Part shown: positions 22,396 to 34,279 of the stretch, one piece after another
Layout: every line of letters starts with the position of its first letter
Position numbering within the stretch: the first letter of the stretch is position 1
From: Cotesia glomerata
Taxonomy: Eukaryota > Arthropoda > Insecta > Hymenoptera > Braconidae
Reading direction: 5' to 3'
DNA length: 64,000 bases
NCBI RefSeq assembly: GCF_020080835.1
Contig: NC_058167.1
Coordinates: 5,438,459-5,502,458, forward strand
Translations under genes and position numbers: made by a program
Notes under the pieces: model-generated
What the model was told of the DNA's origin: nothing
Seen by the model: only the letters and a program-made list of their open reading frames with translations
Databases searched by the model: none

Positions 22396-22896
22396 TTATA
22401 TTATAAACGGTTCCCTACGACTTTTCAAAATTGCTTTTTGCAAAGCCAACACATTATTTAACGCGCATGCTAAATTATTACCTGTTCCGTGAAACCCGCA
22501 ATTAACGTCTCCTGATTCTAAGTTTTTAAAGCTTGGACATTCGTCAGGCTCTTCTTCTTCTAAATTAATAATTTTCCTACGTAATAATGTTTCAAGATAT
22601 TTCAATTTAATACTACCGCGCACGTAAATTGTATGAGCCTTTTCACAATAAAACTTAAAAATGTCAAAAATATTGGATAAGGTAACACCACCGTCAGACC
22701 ATCTTATACCGTGTTTATTTTTTGTAAGCCAATAATTAGTTTGCCGTGTTTTTGATAATAATTGACTATCGGAAAAAGATGGTTTAAGCAACCAATGCTT
22801 TTGTATTGAATTATCGACACTGATTATAGCGATTTCTTTGGGCACAAAAGTACCTTGATCGTTAGTTAGACCTTGTATATCTATAATTAATTCCAT
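22396..22896 (-). CDS. Divergent DEDDh exonuclease-like Polinton protein, copy B
   Basis: 166 residues with an intact frame; the best-preserved of three copies. Blocks in order are MELIIDIQGLTNDQG (with the Asp, but Gln where exonucleases have Glu), PKEIAIISV, KHWLLKPSFS, WLTKNKHGIRWSDGG, HTIYVRGSIKLKYLETLL, PDECPSFKNL and ACALNNVLALQKA. The order follows DEDDh exonucleases (Exo I, the HG segment, a V-h-G segment and an H-x-AL-x-D-V-like Exo III), yet Glu and the last Asp are absent. I infer a binding-only or regulatory protein. It is the last Polinton gene before the LTR insertion. Confidence 0.6.
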   Translation of the reverse strand: MELIIDIQGLTNDQGTFVPKEIAIISVDNSIQKHWLLKPSFSDSQLLSKTRQTNYWLTKNKHGIRWSDGGVTLSNIFDIFKFYCEKAHTIYVRGSIKLKYLETLLRRKIINLEEEEPDECPSFKNLESGDVNCGFHGTGNNLACALNNVLALQKAILKSRREPFII

Positions 22897-23105
22897 TTAT
22901 GATAGGTAATCGTGATACCTCTGCAGAAGACGGTTTCCGTAGCGTCACTGACGACGCTGTTGTTGAATATACTTATAAGTAGATAAATTAATGTTATCAA
23001 GATACTTACACGTGTTTTAATTTTACAATAAACAAATATGAATGCGTGAATAAAACAGTAAGAGTTTTTATTTTAATTAAATTTTAATACAATCACATAT
23101 GTGTT

Positions 23106-23820
23106 TGTTACGTTTTGGCAAATATTAAATTTATTAAAAATTTTATTAATTAATATTTAAAATAAAATTTGATTTAAAATAATAAATTAATCGTTATTTG
23201 AGGTATCTCGTAACGGAAATATCTCGAGATAACAGATTTCTGGAACGTCAACGCAGCCCAGTAGACTAAACAGTCTACGTTGTGGGATTTGGACTGCGTT
23301 GATGTTCACATAGGGTAACCTGAGATGCAACGTCACTAAAAATTATTATAAAAACCCAATGCAATTAATATTTTTTGATACATTCTGTCTTCAGACTTCA
23401 TCTGGAGCAGTCAGTCCTCGGACTTAGCAGAGGAGCAATCTCTGCTGGTCCGAGGCTGAACCTGCCTAATCCTTTTCAAATAAATTTTATTAATTGTCAA
23501 TCAATAATTATTATTGATTATCATAATTATTATGGATACTTATTACAACCTTATCCCCCAGGGTGTAAGCGCTTTTATTAGCTGTTTTCCACTCTGGTGA
23601 AATCGCCGAAGCGCTAGCCAGCGTTTAGGCACTCCAAAATCACCTACCTGAGGCAGGTTAATTGAAAGAAACATAAAATTTTATAAACTTAAATTTTAAA
23701 AGTGACTTCGCGGATTAAACCAGTGACACGACCCACCTGGAGTCTATTGACATCCTAACGAGGTCAAAATCTGGACTTAAATAATTTAAAAATTAATTAC
23801 CCAAAGTTAGGAACGTAACA
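23106..23820 (+). repeat. 5' LTR
   Basis: 715 bp with TGTTACG...CGTAACA ends. It holds two strong stem-loops. One, at about 23246-23310, pairs GAACGTCAACGCAG with CTGCGTTGATGTTC. The other, at about 23416-23453, pairs CCTCGGAC and AGCAGAG with CTCTGCT and GTCCGAGG around a short loop. Confidence 0.9.
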
Positions 23821-23821
23821 G

Positions 23822-23840
23822 TGGTGCTGTGACCAGGATG
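23822..23840 (+). other. Probable primer-binding site
   Basis: TGGTGCTGTGACCAGGAT starts one base after the 5' LTR, where the tRNA primer site of an LTR element is expected. I did not match it to a specific tRNA. Confidence 0.6.
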
Positions 23841-26800
23841 TCATGGTGAATTCGTAAAGTAACTGTTTAAAAATTGACTTTCAATATAAATTTATTGAAT
23901 TTTTAAAATTAACTTTAATTTCCTAGAGGAAAAAAAAAATTATTATTATTATAAGTGTTGCTACGGCCATTCTTCTATCAAACTGTGTCACGTGATTTTG
24001 TTATTCAGTTAACAATTTATTTCATGGATGTTTGTGAAGTTATTCTTAACTTGATAGATCAGACAGTGATGAAACAATTTAAAAATATTTTAATCCTCAA
24101 CTAATAATAAGTTACTGTGAATTATTAAATTGAAATTGATTCAGTTAATAAATGACTTCATCGATTTTTATGAAGTTAATCTCAACATATTAAGCAGTGA
24201 TGATACAGTTTAAAAAAATATTCTTATTCATTAATCTTTAATTAATAATAAGTTATTATGGATTTTTAAATTAATAATTCTAACGGAAAGTTACTACGGA
24301 CAATTATTTTATAAAATTAAATTGTGTCGCGTAATATCGTGATTCAATGATGTCATCAATGTTAGTGAAGTTGATTGCAACTTAATATAATTAAAACAAT
24401 GATGATACAATTTAAAACATTTTAACTCTTAACGTATAAGTTATTTTGAATTATTAAGTTAAAATAATGCAGGCGAAAGTTGCAGTATTTTATTATTTTA
24501 TATACTTAAACTGTTATTTTTACGATGCAGTTAAGTTGTGAAGTTAATTAGAAAGTAATGAAAATTTCATACATCAGTGATGATACGTTGCTACGGACAG
24601 ATGATTTTAAATAAATCAAGTTTTTTGGTGCGTGATTCAGTGCCGTTAATCAAATATTTTTAATTAATTTTGTGATCATTTTTATAATAAATCATTATGC
24701 ACTGTTTTATAATGTTAATCTATTTTCGTCATTTTCATTTTTTATAACAATTTTTGTATTAGTATAAATTTTCAGTCTCCAATATTGTGAGATTTATGAT
24801 ACCCTCATATCTAGCATACTTTTTGTTTAGTTTATCTTTTTTAGCTTGCCATAACTTATGTATTTTGCTTTATTACCTTCTAAACTTAGTTTTGTACAAT
24901 TGTAAATTTAAGCGGTAATGAGATTCGGCTTCGTTTTATTTACAACTTTATCCTCTGCTCTAAGGTCTTCTAATCCTTCTATTGTGAAATATTTTTTCCC
25001 AAAACACATCTGTTTTTAAGTGTTTTACTACTTTGGTTTTTACCTCGGTTTGGAGTATTAGTTATTTGTACATCGGTGCGTCATATTGGCATTTAGTTGT
25101 CTAAGTCCTTTCTCTCTCTAGTTATGAGATCTCTCTCTACCTTACTCTCGATGTTTTCCTTTTTGCTCGAGTACTTACCTGTACACCCACTTTTCCTAAA
25201 TTACCAATCAAGGGTCTCGTATCTCTTTTACTCCACCCATTATCCCTAGAAGATCTTAGCAGTACGAAAAATTTGGAACTTGTCACCAATTTTAACTTCT
25301 GATTAGAAAATCAGTTCCTCTTAGCAGAGCACCGTAATAGCATCTAGTATTTTCTTGTCCAAGACGTACCGTCTTATTACCGTTTGAATTACTTTATAAT
25401 TTTGTTAATTTGTCACACATTTAATATTTTTATGAGTAAATTCCTACTACATTCTTGTATAAATTCGTACAAAATAAATTATTAGTAGAACGTTAATTTG
25501 GTCTACTAACTTTATCAAATAATGTAACCTGGAGCTTACAACTCCGAATTCCCAATTTTAGTTATACATTTTTGATAAAAATACATGCACCGAATCTATG
25601 TGCAGATCACCACAAGGAGAAAAAAAAATCACTGGACACAAATCTAAGTAAGATTATTCTAATTTAATAGAAAATTAAATTTTCACGTAAATGATCAACT
25701 CGCCGTCGGAAGATGGAGGTCCACTTTCGAAGATTAATTCTGGCATCGAACGATTTTGCGCATAAATTTTTGATTTTATGTGACATTAGAGTTATTATTT
25801 TCTACATCTTTATAAATATTTGAATTACTCTATAGTTTTATGAAATTATGTAATATTTCATTATAAATAATTTTAAAAAGCGTTAATTATCAGGCGGATC
25901 GTAATCTTTAGTATGACATTATTTCGCCTGAATTTTATTCAATAATACCAATGAATTGTATAAAAATCACGGTATTGATAATTTTCATTTTATTAAATAA
26001 TAATTACTAGTATTTTTAACAGTTTAAATCGCTTCAAAATAATTATTTTAATCAGATTTTTCCTAATTTATTTTAACAGTAAATTCTTGTATGAATTTTA
26101 CTGCGACAGAAAAATTTGAAATCTATTTCATTAATCAATAGCCAATAATTTGAATTGACTAGTTAAATTATAATTTAACATAAAGAAAAATATATTTTAT
26201 GAATTTTTTTCTCATTGCGTTTAAATCAGCAATGAAATACTATTATTTTATAAAATTAAAACTAATTTTCCAATATCCAATTCAATTATCCTAGAAGAAT
26301 CATTTTTATTATTAATGATCAGGATAAATTACTCAAATTCATTGTAAATAGATAAAAGAAAAACTATTGCAATGGATTAATTCAATCATATCTTATTAAT
26401 AAGAGTTTCATTTTAATTTTTTAATTTTTAATCATTTTATTAAGCCAGTAAAAATTATAAATTTTACTGTAGTAAATGTTTTATTATATAACTAATTAAT
26501 TATTGATTTTAATTGACAAATTTACATGAGTTAAAATGTAATTAAAAGCAAATGCAGCGAAGAAATTGCACTGCATTTTAGTTTAGAACTTCATGTATTT
26601 CTATTTTCTCAGAATTAATTTATAAATTTTATATAATTTAACTATAATTTGTTAATGACATTATTACGTCGTCTAAATTACGGAATTTGATTTGGTATCA
26701 TTTGTGAGCCTAATCAACTTTTATTAATCAATTCTGCATATTCCATTTAATAGCAATTATTTTACTATGCACGTTCAATATTTACCGATTTAAAAACATG

Positions 26801-27993
26801 ACATAAAAATGTTTTAATGAATTTGGACAAGGAAATTGTCAAGTTAAAAATTAAATTTACCTTCTGATAAATATGATTTATCAGATCTCAAAGGTATAAG
26901 GTTCAATTTTGAAATTTGGCGTCCGTTTTAACTAACAATAAGTTAAATATTTCAAATTTGTTCTCGATCTAATAAAAATCAAGTTACATAATCATTAATT
27001 TAAATTAAAATAGGATAAATAATCATAACTGTCAAGATTTCTTTGATAAATCTTAAATGTTTCGCATTACTGGCTTAATCTGGTTGTTTTATAATTTAAT
27101 CTTTGCAATTTTATTTTATTTGCAATCATTTTTCTCAGGTGAGTAATTATTAAAATTACTCATCCTGATATATTAAATTTTTGAGGACGACTTTTGCCAT
27201 TTTTTGAGATCGTTGTGACATCAACCTCAAATTTTTGGGCTACAACATCGAGTACGGTAGGTCCGGGCCACCATCTGCATATATCCACGATATTAGTGGA
27301 CAGCAGTAATGCGAAAATTATGTAATATTTTCACGGTTGAAATGGAAAGTCGTATTGCATCCATTTCATCGGCTACTCGTATGTCTCAGATAGTTGTACG
27401 TCTCTTATAATTTGAGGAAGATTCCAGCTATTGAGAAGAATGGTTCGAAGATCAACTTCAGTAAAAAGCTGCAGTGCCCATATTTGAGGTAGGACTGGAC
27501 CACCATCTGTATATATCCGCTTTTAGGAAACAGCAGTAATGGGAAAATTATGAGAAATTATCACGGTCAAAATGGAATGTCTTTATGCATTCATTTCATC
27601 AACTACCCAAATCGGTTTTGCATTATTATTTAATTGCGGTAACGATACAAATCGTTTACCCACGAAATAACACCAGATTCAGCCAGTAGCACATTATTAA
27701 TTAAAATCATTTGATTTTATAATTTAAAAATTTTATAATCGACATAAGTCGAGAGGGCGCCAAATTCCAAACCAAAAATTGTTTTATTTTCAGAGGCATT
27801 GTAAATGACCTCTCATTTTATATTAATTTTAAATGAATTCTATGTTAGCGTTACATCTCAGGTTTAGGATAAGTAATTTGTTAATTTAAAATTTACCATT
27901 CTTTTTCATCCAGTCATCAAGTATCGAGTCATTTCTTTTTTTTTTGGAGTCGTACCGCTTTGCGTAGCGCTGCGACTCACTTAAGTCGGGAGG
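23841..27993 (+). other. Non-coding interior of the LTR element
   Basis: About 4.1 kb of AT-rich sequence without an ORF above background on either strand and without recognisable gag, pol or env. Near its right end, two segments (about 27262-27370 and 27499-27605) repeat each other. Both contain ACCATCTG, ATATATCC, ACAGCAGTAATG and CATTTCATC, about 235 bp apart. Confidence 0.7.
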
Positions 27994-28688
27994 TGTTACG
28001 TTTTGGCAAATATTAAATTTATTAAAAATTTTATTAATTAATATTTAAAATAAAATTTGATTTAAAATAATAAATTAATCGTTATTTGAGGTATCTCGTA
28101 ACGGAAATACCTCGAGATAACAGATTTCTGGAACGTCAACGCAGCCCAGTAGACGAAACAGTCTACGTTGTGGGATTTGGACTGCGTTGATGTTCACATA
28201 GGGTAACCTGAGATGCAACGTCGCTAAAAATTATTATAAAAACCCAATGTAATTAATATTTTTTGATACATTCTGTCTTCAGACTTCATCTGGAGCAGTC
28301 AGTCCTCGGACTTAGCAGAGGAGCAATCTCTGCTGGTCCGAGGCTGAACCTGCCTAATCCTTTTCAAATAAATTTTATTAATTGTCAATCAATTAATATG
28401 GATATTTATTAAAACCTCATCCCCCAGGGTGTAAGCGCTTTTATTAGCTGTTTTCCACTCTGGTGAAATCGCCGAAGTGCTAGCCAGCGTTTAGGCACTC
28501 CAAAATCACCTACCTGAGGCAGGTTAATTGAAAGTAACATAAAATTTTATAAACTTAAATTTTAAAAGTGACTTCGCGGATTAAACCAGTGACACGACCC
28601 ACCTGGAGTCTATTGACATCCTAACGAGGTCAAAATCTGGACTTAAATAATTTTTAAATTAATTTACCAAAAATTTGTGAACGTAACA
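27994..28688 (+). repeat. 3' LTR
   Basis: 695 bp, near-identical to the 5' LTR except for the loss of about 20 bp near 28391 and scattered substitutions. Both stem-loops are kept. Confidence 0.9.
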
Positions 28689-28814
28689 GTATATAATTTC
28701 TTTTTTTTTTTTTTTTTTTTTAAATACAAATAATAGTTTATTTTTTTCAAAAAACACAATAAAATATATATGTATATAATTTTCATTCTAAAATATAACA
28801 ATATTGATTTATAG

Positions 28815-31800
28815 TTAAAATTTATACCCAAAAGGCAGAGTTGTATACTTATTTCTAAAACGCTGTTTTTTAAATTGCGGGTATGTTCTTTTCTTTTCTT
28901 TTTTCGTAACTACGGTATGAAAACATGTTCTACGTATAGCGTTGAAACGTACTTCTATAGGTGTTCTTCTTTTACCAGTCACAAGGTCCCTAACATTTTT
29001 ATAATTAATTTTAAGACTGTTAGAAAAATTTAAGGTTATACCTTTTACTTTACAAACCTCCGCAGTCGAATCGTCAGGTCTACGTATTATAAAAGCATAA
29101 AATTTAGGCCCTCCTGTTACAAAAGATGTAATATAGCTACCTACCCCTTCCTTTTCTAATTCATCTGTTAAATCCCCTAAGAATTTACCAGTCGGTGGTT
29201 CATATTGACCGTCTGCCGAAACATAAATACAGGAGTCTGTATCGCAATATAACACCCTTTTGCCCAAATTTTCTAGATAAGAATATAATTTAAGACGGGC
29301 TTGCACTGTCGTGTACGCTGCTATAACAACATTTGTTGTCCGGGATGGTTTTATAGCCTCTCGAGCATTTATAAAATTAATATACAAAGTTTTATCATTC
29401 ACAGTCAAAAACCCACAGATTTCTATCTGAGTATCTGTTAATAACTCCATTAAGCGGTTTCTAGTTGTAACAATTTCAGTTTGCATTAAATTTTCACGCT
29501 GCCCGAATTTTCCCCATAAAGAGTTTAAACTGAGCTTCGCTACAGAACGTAATCCCGAATTATATTTAATTCTATCTTTATCTAAACATATTCCTCCAGC
29601 GCGCTCGTAATCTTCAATATATTTATTTTTATCCTCCTCAGTTACACAATCTTTCGGAAAACCGCTAGCCTCTGTTTTAATTTTTAAAAAATTATTGATA
29701 TCTTCTGTAAATAACTCATCACACTCTTTGTCTTTATTATACTGCATTATATCATACTGCCATATTTCATAAATCTTAAGAACAATATAACCTTTTGAAA
29801 CAGCTTTTTTGACCTCGTCTACAACCCACGTACCTGTAAATTTTCTATCCTTCGTTTTATGATTACAACCGGTTTGTCTCAATTCTTGAGCGAAAGTTCG
29901 ACGCAGCGCAAAAAGAAGCCTATTATGGATTTTGCAAGGCAGTACGGGGTGATAAAGTTTTCGCGGTGGTAAAACGGTACATTTTATAAGCCCCTCTATA
30001 CCAGCCAAATTATTATGTTCACCTACTATTTTTAACAGTCTTCACCAATATAAATTCCGGGATGGCCAACTGGAAACTTGCCTGTTTTGCAAATATATGG
30101 GTAGAGCGAGCAAACGTCGACATATTTAACTTTTTCATTATCTTTAACGTCGTACAAACTCACAAAACTTTCTGTACGGCCACCAAAAAAAGCATCGCGT
30201 GGTTTCAAAGGCTCTATACTAAGAAGTGGATGCTCTCTCAGTTCCATAGCAGTCTCAGGTACACTCGCTAAAAAAACGTCAAAGTCACACTCCCATTCTT
30301 CTATCAAATTATAACCTAAGCCTCGGATTTTTTCTGATGTTGCTATTGTACTATCGTACCTCGTATGCATACTCTCAAAGTTATCGCTGGCATTAAGTTT
30401 TTTATCACGATTTATTCTGTAACATTTTGGACACCCATGCCTATAACAACCATGGAATTGTAACACGTTTTCTTGACCCGTTCTAAGATTTTTAAAGTAA
30501 CCGTCAACAGGTATACCTGATGGTAAACGGAATTCTTTACCATATCCTGCGTGTATAGTTTTCCACCCGTATTCGCGCTCTTTTAAAATTAACCATTTAA
30601 TTGCTTTATGTGACTGGTTAGCAGACCACCTGTAGGTTCCGTTGATTGGTAAAATACCTATTGTGTTAGGTTTCAAAAAATTACGTCAAAAAATTTTTGA
30701 ACACGCAGCAGCTATTGTGGTGCATTCAGAAAAGGGACAAACATTTCCGCATTGTATAAACATTTCTCAAAATAACATACAAGCTCTTCTAAGAATAGTG
30801 ACATCGCTCTTACAGTAATATTCCATTTCATTTTAAAAATTAAAAACATATTTTTCACAAACTTTTGCATTATACCATAATGTAAATTTTTCGTAAGTTT
30901 TTGAAAACATAGTTTCGGGCGAAAAATATTTTGCAGGGGGCATGCGACCAACATAATTTTTATTCTTAGGCGTGTTAAATAAATAAGGAAAGTATCCTTT
31001 TGAGGCTTCGTCTTCAAAACCAAAAGCTTTCGGTAATTCACGTAAAGGCATATGTAGGTAATTGAGACTGTCTAAAAAAACGGTTTTGGCTACCCTCATT
31101 ACGATTATTTTTGTCCCGTTTAAAATTAAATCTGGTAAACGCGTTTTCTTTTTCTCAATCATACATTTCAAAACAAATTGGGCATAAAAACTGCTAGTGT
31201 TATGCGCAATACAAATTATTTTTGAAAATTTTGGATAATTTTGTAAGGCCAAATCGATTAAGTTTTCTACGGGATTATCATAAAAAATAAACTCCCTTTC
31301 ACCACATTCCTCACAATTTTCAGTAACATCTTTACTATCCCAACAAAAAGTGCAGGTTTTTTGAACCACACACAAATGAGGTACATGTATTTTTGTAGAA
31401 GGTGACCCTTTAACGCGTTCGTTTTGTTGTGTTTCAAAGTCATAGAACAAAAATAAAACTTTCGGCAAGTCTTTTCGTTTAAGAGGCGTCATATAACAAT
31501 AATGATTAATCGGTCTTTCACAGCAACATATCTGGCAATAACTTAAATCGCAATTATGTGGTAGATCATAATGTTTATAACGGCAACATACAGAGCATAA
31601 TTTCAACACATTACATACACTCATATTTTTATTCTTACCGCGTAAATTACCTGAACCTAATTTCAAATGATTTGTATAGCAACGGTCGCTTGAAAACCAC
31701 GTATTATATAAAGCGCAGTTGATTTTATTCAAATATTCACACACCGGTGCAGTGTTACATCTAGGGCATTTTTTCGAACATCTATGATCACGATTCGATT

Positions 31801-32815
31801 CATAACCCTTATTGCATAATTCGCAAAAAGAACGGCTGCCTAAAGCCCCTGCTAAATTTGTTATAGGCTGGTAACGCTTACTGTCAGGATAATATAATAG
31901 ATATATTGAATGTAAGATTTCTCCAAATGCTTCCTGGACTGTCACGCGCCCGTCAAAAATAGGCAGCCCTCCTTTCCCGAATGTTAAAAATTCATACACT
32001 ACCAACGCTATACCCTCCTGTTCAAAATATCGTTGAAAAGCTAATATTTCGGTGATACCACTACCTTGGCGAGGTATTTGGATACCTGATGTGTGTAATA
32101 ATTTAAGTGCTTCGTTTTCTTGTAAACGTGATCTACTGTCTGTTATACTTTTCCATTTTCTATGTAAAACACCCGTGCGTATTTCGCCTCTTTCAATAAA
32201 TACTTTGGCAACAGCTAAAGACCGCGGCAAACATAAATTATCGTTATTGTTAATCGTTATAGTAGACCGTCTAAACATGTTTTCGTGAGATAAGCCTACT
32301 TTACCACGGCCCGCAATACCAGTAACAACAGCTGAAGTAATAATCAACTTATCGTCAGTAGTAAGACCGCCTGCACTTTGAGACACATCACTTAACAAAC
32401 GCCACAAATCATCAGCTGAAACGGTGTTTGCCCTCTGGAACCGCGACCAAATAACGCCTTGGGTTAGTTTTTCATAATTTATCGTAAAACCAACGTAATC
32501 ATAAGGATGACAACCTTCGGTAATATGTGTAACAATGTCGGTCAACACGCTATGAAACCATTGCATAGGATCGGTATTATCGTTAGGTTGTTGAATCTTT
32601 ATGGTTATTTCTTTACCTTTAGTTTGAAAACGACGAAATTTTTTTATTATTTCGCGATCTATAATAAAACGATGCCCTGGTGGATGTATATCTATGTAAT
32701 TGTGTTCATTTGCTTGCAAATGTTGCTGTGTAGAAGTTGACGGTAAATCCTGAACGTTTTGAGTCTGTGACCTTGTTGTTATACCCCCTGCTTGAATACC
32801 TGAAATTAAGTTCAA
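28815..32815 (-). pseudogene. POLB: Polinton protein-primed DNA polymerase B, frameshifted
   Basis: Pieces 32815-30833, ~30830-30680, 30676-30032 and 30008-28815. The N-terminal half has a terminal-protein-like region and a Cys/His cluster (CPRCNTAPVCEY, CSVCCRYKH, CQICCCERP). The exonuclease domain follows: FYDFET (Exo I), AHNTSSFYAQF (Exo II, Tyr where the conserved Asp should be) and DSLNYL. The polymerase domain has DVCSLYPYICKTGKFPVGHP (motif A), KLSLNSLWGKFGQR (motif B) and LYCDTDSCIYVS (motif C). Three frame breaks near 30830, 30680 and 30010 inactivate it. Its role would be self-replication of the element. The length fits a full Polinton enzyme. Confidence 0.92.
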
Positions 32816-32874
32816 TTTAAAAAAAAGTTACAAATGAAATAAACATTATAGAAATAATTATTTTACATGAATAA

Positions 32875-34009
32875 TTAAGCTACGTCTGCTGTGTCAAAGG
32901 TGTTTTGCTTAGTAGAAATACCTAATAATTGGCTCTGCATTAGAGCATGTACAGTGGCATCGTCGCTTGCATCATCAGCATTATTATTGTCAGTAGACGG
33001 TGTTTCTTTTTCTTTGCCGCCTTCTCCTTCTTCTTCTTCTTCTTCTTCTTCTTCTTCTTCTCTTTCTTCTTCTACTGCTACTTCTTCTTCTTCTTCTTCT
33101 TTATCATCATCAGCAGTATTATCTTTATAAACGGCATAACTACGGTGTGGTTGATTTAATTTTTCCTCTTCTGAGTCAAGATTTGTTAATATAAAAGTTT
33201 CTTCATCGGTATCTGTAGGATGTGAAACATATGAATCGTTTGAACTTGAAGATGACAATCTATCACGTTTGAGCCCTTTAAATCTCTTCAATTTTATTAT
33301 TTCTGCTTTGTTAATGTGTCGCGATGTAGACGTTTTTCTCCCACTCTGAAATTTACAATTATAAATAAAATGATTTTACTAATTAAAAGAATCAATCATA
33401 CCTTGACGTTTTTCGGATTATTAACAGTGTCTTCATTTTCGTCGCTATCACTGCTTTCATCGGTAGCTACCAATTCGTCACGGCAATAATTCTCTATAAA
33501 TGATTATTCACTATTTCAGTAAATTATTAATTGTAAAATATAAAAGTAATATCAAGAATTATTAACTTACCGTAGCCTGTTAAGAATGTTTGCAAGCAGT
33601 TAGCGCCTGCTTTATTTGTTTGAAGAATAGTCGTAGCCACTGCACGCATAAGTAGTGTATTTGCCGTTAATAATCCTTTCTTGTGAGCCCTGTTCAACAC
33701 TCGGCAAGATGTGACTACCACAACACGTTGTAATAACTTTATCACATGTTCACGCGGTAAACTCCACCAATTTTGGAGACGTTTTTCGGTATAAACAGCC
33801 CATAACCGTGGCGAATTACGCCGTATATATTGCACTAGCCGTAGAACAGCTGAAATAAATGGTTGCTGGTATCGATAATTATTGGTTTTCATAATTCTTG
33901 AAATATACGACACTGGTATGTTTGTAGTTATTTGATTAAAATTCAGCCATAGAATAATGAATTTATACGTATAAACTGGAGGGTGCTGACCACACCGTTT
34001 GCAAGTCAC
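32875..34009 (-). CDS. Three-exon gene with a Glu-rich acidic C-terminus, unknown
   Basis: Exons are 34009-33571, 33493-33402 and 33345-32875. The introns run GTAAGT...TTATAG and GTATGA...TTTCAG and phases fit. Exon 1 encodes a helical, Arg-rich domain (TCKRCGQ, then RLQNWWSLPREHVIKLLQ and TANTLLMRAVATTILQTNKA). Exon 2 is acidic (DESSDSDENEDTVNNPK). Exon 3 has a basic stretch, then a run of ~20 Glu coded by a CTT/CTC triplet tract, ending in QNTFDTADVA. No ATG opens the frame: the apparent start is GTG, with a TAG five codons upstream. The real start may be ATG at ~33890 (MKTNNYRYQQPF) or in an upstream exon. It sits just behind the polymerase gene and is probably a Polinton gene. Function unknown. 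Confidence 0.6.
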
Positions 34010-34279
34010 GCGTTGTTTTGGCTACATCTCTGCATACTATTTTATGCTTACCTTAAGCAAACGTGAGATTCAAAGTCTAATTAAATAAAGATACATGTAA
34101 GGAGATGAGCAACTAAGTGAAATGAACAGATAGGGCGTTGTTTTTTTTTTTTTTTTTTTTTTTATTTTTTAATGGGAGAAGCAGCTCTCAAGTTAGCAGT
34201 TAAAAAACATGCAATTGTCAGTTCCCTTGAAACAACCATTAATACTACATCTTACACTCTTTAACTCTACTATCGCATC

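Larger units (their letters stand above)
23106..28688 (+). mobile_element. LTR retrotransposon with no coding region
   Basis: Two long direct repeats, 23106-23820 and 27994-28688, start TGTTACGTTTTGG and end CGTAACA. They are highly similar apart from a ~20-bp deletion in the right copy. A primer-binding-like site follows the left LTR and a purine-rich tract (GTCGGGAGG) precedes the right LTR. The 4.2-kb interior has no ORF of note, so this is a non-autonomous element of the LARD type. The TGTTACG termini and the site after the LTR recall BEL/Pao elements, but without protein this is tentative. No clean target duplication: GTGTT on the left, GTATA on the right. Confidence 0.85.

Noticed and set aside
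23106..23820. Hammerhead ribozyme in the LTR (retrozyme)
   Set aside because: The CTGATGA and GAAA cores were not found in a suitable arrangement.
32891..33194. Poly-Ser, poly-Phe and poly-Leu ORFs on the plus strand
   Set aside because: They are antisense shadows of the Glu-rich triplet tract in the spliced minus-strand gene.
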